From Euperipatoides rowelli (lineage: Eukaryota; Onychophora; Udeonychophora; Euonychophora; Peripatopsidae): a stretch of 10,379 bases of DNA. The position numbers and the translations under genes were made by a program. The stretch lies in the NCBI GenBank assembly GCA_003024985.2, contig PXIH01S0037681.1; one strand, written 5' to 3'. Positions 7,280 to 10,379 of the stretch are shown here, piece by piece. Each line of letters begins with the position of its first letter. The stretch's first letter is position 1. The notes under the pieces were generated by a model. It made no database searches and was not told the DNA's origin. It saw nothing but the letters and a program-made list of their open reading frames with translations.

Positions 7280-8451
7280 ATATTTTAAAAAGTAGGAAAA
7301 CCTAGAATTTCCATATATCATGACAGTGCCAAATCTGGTAATTTTGGTGTCTATAAAGTGTTATGGAGGATTAGGTTTTACTTGGTGTGGCATGACAAAA
7401 TATATTGTTGAGTCGATAACTTTGTGAAAGCTCCAAGTAGAGGCTGTACAGAAAAAACATCCAATTACATCCACAGGCCTTTCCTCCATTTCTTTTCCAA
7501 AATATATCACTTGATTTTTTTGGGTCCCTTCAAGAGAAACAAAGGTACAATGAATATATTCTGTTATTCATTGATTTTTTTTCAAGATATCCTATTGTAG
7601 TCCCGACTAGATATTGAGTTGGCTATCATAGCTAGGTTATACATAGACATAGCTAGGGTATATAAAGACATGTATACTCTATCTTCAGAGGTACCGTAGT
7701 CAATTCATCTTGTCATCCACCTCACTATGAAAGTTATTAGGAATTAAAAATTGAACATCTTTCCATCCTCAATCCAATGTATAAATGAAATATTAAATAG
7801 GGTATTGTAATCAAATATGTTGTCCCAATTATGTGATGAGGCATTTGACATATGGGAACAGTTGCTTCAGCATTGTCTAATGGAAAATTGGATCATACAT
7901 AAAAGCATGGGAATCACATTTCCTGCTTTTTGGTATGGATCCTATAGTGTCCAAATCAGTTGAGTTTGGGTGGATGTAGGCATTCATAATCAATGCCTGA
8001 TCACAATAAAACATTGATTAAAAACGTAAACTTAATTAGAAAAAAGAAGATAGCTTGACTACCGCTGCCATTAAAAATTAATACAGAAATAAAGATAGAA
8101 ACCTACCCTTATATAAAATAAGGCCAAAAAGTCTTATTTGACCTGACTAATCAGATGTCAAAAAATTTTTTTTTGTAAGTATAAAGGGTTATAAAGGATA
8201 GAGAAATAAGTGGAACGGTTAATGTTAGAATTAATGTTAAGAATCACAATGATGACCAAGTTGTCCATATTGAAAAACATCCAAAAATTTTTAAAGTTAT
8301 TTTGATGATTCTAAATGGCTGCTCCATCATAATGAAGGATAGTATAATTGTTTTGTTTCTTGAAAAAAATAAGGAGAGAAATAAATCCATAGTGTTTCGT
8401 AAGTTATTAAATTATTTTATTTTGTTATTCATTCTACTGCATTTAAGTTAG
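7280..8451 (+). pseudogene. Gypsy integrase remnant with C-terminal domain
   Basis: Integrase joins element cDNA to the chromosome. The N-terminal zinc-binding region reads YHDSAKSGNFG (about 7310-7345) with Asn where the second His is expected, and later cysteines are lost. The core has ISLDFFGSL with the first catalytic Asp (7513-7515), LLFIDFFSRYPIVVPTR, a damaged second Asp region near 7685, and INEILNRVL with the catalytic Glu (7787-7789). The last two sites are about 34 codons apart, as in D-35-E. LCDEAFDIWEQLLQHC and FLLFGMDP follow. The C-terminal part, 8185-8451, is an uninterrupted 88 codons with DDQVVHIEKHP, like the end of the GPY/F region, and stops at 8449-8451. Earlier parts are broken by several stops and frame changes. 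Confidence 0.8.
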
Positions 8452-8478
8452 TATGTTCAAAAAAAATTTTTTTTTCTC

Positions 8479-8493
8479 GAGAAGGGGAAGAAA
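8479..8493 (+). promoter_or_regulatory. Polypurine tract (plus-strand primer site)
   Basis: GAGAAGGGGAAGAAA is a 15-base pure purine run placed 27 bases after the end of the last pol frame and immediately before TGTAAA, the start of the LTR. In LTR retroelements this RNase H-resistant tract primes plus-strand DNA synthesis. Confidence 0.75.
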
Positions 8494-8710
8494 TGTAAAC
8501 TTGTAGACATAGCTTACATTAATATAGTTGTTTTGTGCTGGTCATAAATTTCCTAAATTCATAAAGTTTCTATATTTCCATTCATTATAATTCAATTTTA
8601 ATTTTAGTTCTATTTTTCCTGGTTTATATTTGGGTTATATTTTTTGTTTTTCACATACAGTATTATGATACTTGGAGAAATTTAATATAAAACATATGGC
8701 TTAAATTTAA

Positions 8711-8724
8711 AATTTATATATATT
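8711..8724 (+). promoter_or_regulatory. TATA-like element in the LTR
   Basis: AATTTATATATATT lies about 218 bases into the LTR, a plausible promoter position upstream of the polyadenylation signal. The AT-rich background makes chance occurrence likely. Confidence 0.35.
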
Positions 8725-9114
8725 TTTTTATTCCATTTGATTACTGTTAATTCTGTTGATAGTTTTAGTTTACATTGATTAGTATAGTTCTTGTAGAGAG
8801 CTGTAGAATGCAGTAAATGAGGTCAATAGTTGTTGCTAGGAAACAAGGTAGAGAGATTGAAGTGAGAAATTGTAAAATGTAAAACTAAATCCAGGTTTTT
8901 TTTTCTAATATGTTTAGGAATCAACAAAAAAAAGCAGTTTAAAATCTTAAAGTTAAATTTGTTTAAGATGATTTTTGTTATAAATCTATACGTATGACCT
9001 GACATCTAGTGTTAGTTATTTTGTTTTAAGGGAAAGGAATTCTGGGTAAGCGGGGTTGGCTGATGTTTTAATACCATGAGGTAGGCTATTGCTTTTTTGT
9101 TCAAACTTTTGTTC

Positions 9115-9120
9115 AATAAA
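9115..9120 (+). terminator. Polyadenylation signal AATAAA in the LTR
   Basis: AATAAA lies 58-62 bases before the LTR end and is followed by a T-rich stretch, as expected for the R/U5 boundary of an LTR. It is the natural 3' processing site of the element's RNA. Confidence 0.5.
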
Positions 9121-9177
9121 TAATTATGTTCCTCATCTTAAATAATATTCTGTATTATATGATTAGATATTTTTACA

Positions 9178-9290
9178 TACTTCTTTCAAACAATTTTTAC
9201 AGAATTTATTTTTATTTTAAAATAGAGAAATTTCAAACCAGCAAGTACAATATTATGTAGAAGTTTTATGCCATATCCTACAAAATTACT
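9178..9290. other. Flank of the LTR, no gene seen
   Basis: This AT-rich sequence immediately follows the LTR. It should contain one copy of the 4-6 bp target duplication, but the other copy is lost with the 5' end of the element. Confidence 0.4.
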
Positions 9291-9437
9291 TTAAACTGTG
9301 TCTAAAGTCAAAACTTCAATATTTAATTGATCAAGAAACTCTTCAAATGTTTTTGCATCATACTTAATGAAAGTACTGGAACTAAAAAAGGCATTTATAA
9401 TGAAGACATTACATGTGTTCTTGCTCACTTCAAAGAG
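9291..9437 (-). CDS. Short unassigned open block (48 codons, no start codon)
   Basis: The minus strand between stops at 9438-9440 and 9291-9293 is open and reads protein-like, including INAFFSSSTFIKYD and KTFEEFLDQLNIEVLTLDTV. It mixes charged and hydrophobic residues and does not look like a translated AT repeat. No ATG or neighbouring readable frame was found, and I do not recognise the family. It may be an exon-like relic, part of the hAT element further right on the same strand, or chance. Confidence 0.25.
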   Translation of the reverse strand, partial: LFEVSKNTCNVFIINAFFSSSTFIKYDAKTFEEFLDQLNIEVLTLDTV

Positions 9438-9440
9438 TTA

Positions 9441-9896
9441 AAAACTCTGAGGCTATTAAAACTTTTGAAAAATCAATTCAAAACTGTTTAAAAAAGCTAA
9501 TTTGATCATTATTATTTATTTCATAATTGTACACCTGTCTGACTTTTCACTTTGAAGGTCTAGACATTCTTCTCTTCACATTTAGAAATGGCTTATGAAT
9601 TTTTTTCTTTACCAATGACTATTACTAACAATAAATGATGAACGACTTGAATCGAGGCTCAGATGTAGTCTATTTGATTAATGGTGGTTTGAATGACTTG
9701 CTTTTTTATTTGAACCGACAATGAGTGCTCACAGTTTTTCGTTCATGGTGTATGAACATTCATGAATCACCCACGATTGCATTTTATTGAATTTTTAACA
9801 TGCAGGAATGTGTTGTAACTTAATCCTGAAAGCGTATTTGTCGGGTTTTTTTTTTTTGCTGATTACCTCCAGTCGTTTGGGTAATTTTTTCTTTCA
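9441..9896. other. Interval without a recognisable gene
   Basis: No convincing coding motif is seen on either strand. It lies downstream (minus strand) of the hAT transposase C terminus and could hold that element's 3' untranslated region and terminal repeat, but I could not identify a terminus. A short hairpin-forming GTTCAT...ATGAAC occurs near 9740-9757. Confidence 0.4.
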
Positions 9897-10329
9897 CCAA
9901 ATTTTTACTCTGGATGTAGTCATGAAATTTGTTACATCAAAGAATATTACACAATCTTTTTCTAGTTGCAGATATCCTTGTTACATTTTCAATCTATTCT
10001 TGTGTGATTTATTTAGAAATAATACTGATCCTACAGTTGTTGAGCTAACAGCTAGAAAAAGTGTGACTAGTTTCTTTATATCGCAGTAAGCCAAGACTAG
10101 TACAGTACAATTGTTTGATCATTACATCTTGTATTTTGGTCCAATGGTATTCTACTTCATTTTAAGTTGTCAATGAAAAATAATTTTGGATGAATTTTGC
10201 ATGATAATCTTACCAAAAAATCTCTGCAGTTAAGCCAAACTCTTGGATTTCTGATTGATTTATAGCTTCTCTTTTTGCCAGAACTGGTTTCACTTCACTT
10301 ATTAATGCAGTATGTATATGTGTCAAAAG
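9897..10329 (-). pseudogene. hAT-type DNA transposase, C-terminal remnant
   Basis: hAT transposases cut and paste DNA elements and dimerise through a C-terminal domain. From 10329 downward a 39-codon open stretch reads LLTHIHTALISEVKPVLAKR and then IQEFGLTAEIFW before a stop at 10210-10212. EVEYHWTKIQDVM follows in the position of the EW---K block. Then DIKKLVTLFLAVSSTTV and KSHKNRLKM fit the L-----L-VS-AT-ERSFS---IK-R-R dimerisation signature, although the usual Glu-Arg reads Gly-Ser. LEKDCVIFFDVT with a Trp 11 residues later resembles the closing FD-----LW block of vertebrate-and-invertebrate ZNF862/KIAA1586-like hATs. Stops and frame changes mean it is dead. The N-terminal zinc finger and catalytic core would lie to the right but the sequence changes at 10330. 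Confidence 0.5.
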
Positions 10330-10379
10330 CAGGCCCGGATTTAACTGTCCTTACGCCCATGGGCCCAAAAATATTTTGC
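10330..10379 (+). mobile_element. End of a GC-richer repeat element running off the window
   Basis: At 10330 the base composition changes abruptly. The new sequence begins CAGGCCCGGATTTAACTG and contains the perfect palindrome GCCCATGGGC (10355-10364) and GGGCCC (10361-10366). A CAG...start with GGCCCGGATTTA wording is common at ends of interspersed repeats in animal genomes, including DNA transposons. Only 50 bases are visible, so the class is open. It interrupts the hAT coding sequence. Confidence 0.45.

Larger units (their letters stand above)
5349..9177 (+). mobile_element. Ty3/gypsy LTR retrotransposon, 5'-truncated, degenerate
   Basis: The plus strand carries, in canonical order, protease (5349-5621), reverse transcriptase (5850-6755), RNase H (6756-7130), integrase (7280-8451), a polypurine tract (8479-8493) and one LTR (8494-9177). 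Protease-RT-RNase H-integrase order places it in the Ty3/gypsy (Metaviridae) type, not Ty1/copia. Gag, the primer-binding site and the 5' LTR are not present in the window. I found no second copy of LTR sequence upstream, and the region to the left is occupied by minus-strand LINE sequence. Each domain has several stops and frameshifts. No envelope gene is recognisable. It is an old, inactive copy. Confidence 0.85.
8494..9177 (+). repeat. 3' LTR of the gypsy element (684 bp)
   Basis: It begins TGTAAA right after the polypurine tract and ends TTTACA, giving a perfect 6-bp terminal inverted repeat with the TG...CA ends of LTRs. Inside are a TATA-like element (8711-8724) and a polyadenylation signal (9115-9120) in the proper order. 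A second TTTACA at 9196-9201 is an alternative end. No matching LTR is present elsewhere in the window, so the ends cannot be checked by pairwise comparison. Minus-strand open frames inside it are fortuitous. Confidence 0.65.

Noticed and set aside
8494-8494. Envelope gene between pol and the LTR, making the element an endogenous errantivirus
   Set aside because: Only 27 bases separate the last pol frame from the polypurine tract, so there is no room for an envelope gene. The hydrophobic tail of the last frame is too short to count as one.
8832-8844. RFX X-box-like GTTGCTAGGAAAC in the LTR
   Set aside because: The left half-site fits loosely but the right half-site departs from RGYAAC. A single imperfect match has no support.
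8823-9005. Minus-strand 60-codon ORF inside the LTR
   Set aside because: It lies wholly within non-coding LTR sequence, has no motif, and is within what chance allows.
9808-10089. Plus-strand 93-codon ORF as a gene
   Set aside because: It is the longest ATG frame on the right side but shows no family resemblance, and the opposite strand carries the hAT dimerisation-domain pattern over the same bases.
1-10379. Prokaryotic or phage system, CRISPR array, toxin-antitoxin or biosynthetic cluster
   Set aside because: There are no compact ORFs with ribosome-binding sites and no spaced direct repeats. All recognisable content is eukaryotic transposable elements.

Overview
This window looks like animal (probably invertebrate) nuclear DNA. 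It is very AT-rich, has no operon-like gene packing, and has no open frame longer than 165 codons. Nearly everything recognisable is a decayed transposable element. I found no host gene, rRNA, functional tRNA, CRISPR array or prokaryotic signal. No species can be named from the sequence alone.

Layout, left to right. 1-639 holds nothing I can name. 640-825 is a + strand scrap of a Ty3/gypsy-type integrase core. It is interrupted by a tRNA-derived SINE (826-1108) flanked by a 13-bp target-site duplication. 1241-1905 (- strand) is the reverse transcriptase (RT) of a non-LTR retrotransposon, LINE-B. 1908-about 4640 (- strand) is a nearly complete endonuclease-RT unit of a second non-LTR element, LINE-A. 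LINE-A ends in a TAAATAAATAAATA tail directly against LINE-B, as if inserted into it. 5028-5126 (- strand) resembles the endonuclease-RT linker of a LINE and may be the displaced upstream part of LINE-B.

5349-9177 (+ strand) is the 3' two thirds of a Ty3/gypsy LTR retrotransposon in canonical order: protease, RT, RNase H, integrase, polypurine tract, 3' LTR. Many stops and frameshifts break it, and gag and the 5' LTR are missing. 9291-9437 (- strand) is a short unassigned open block. 9897-10329 (- strand) is the C-terminal part of an hAT-type DNA transposase. It is cut at 10330 by the GC-richer end of another repeat that runs off the window.

None of these elements can be autonomous as read. 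The most striking point is that all three RT remnants (LINE-B, LINE-A, gypsy) keep only one aspartate where the family has the adjacent Asp-Asp pair of the active site. The other main results are the datable nesting (SINE into integrase, LINE-A against LINE-B, unknown repeat into hAT) and a clean 88-codon open stretch at the end of the gypsy pol, just before the polypurine tract. Domain calls come from reading translations by eye against remembered family patterns; no database search was run.
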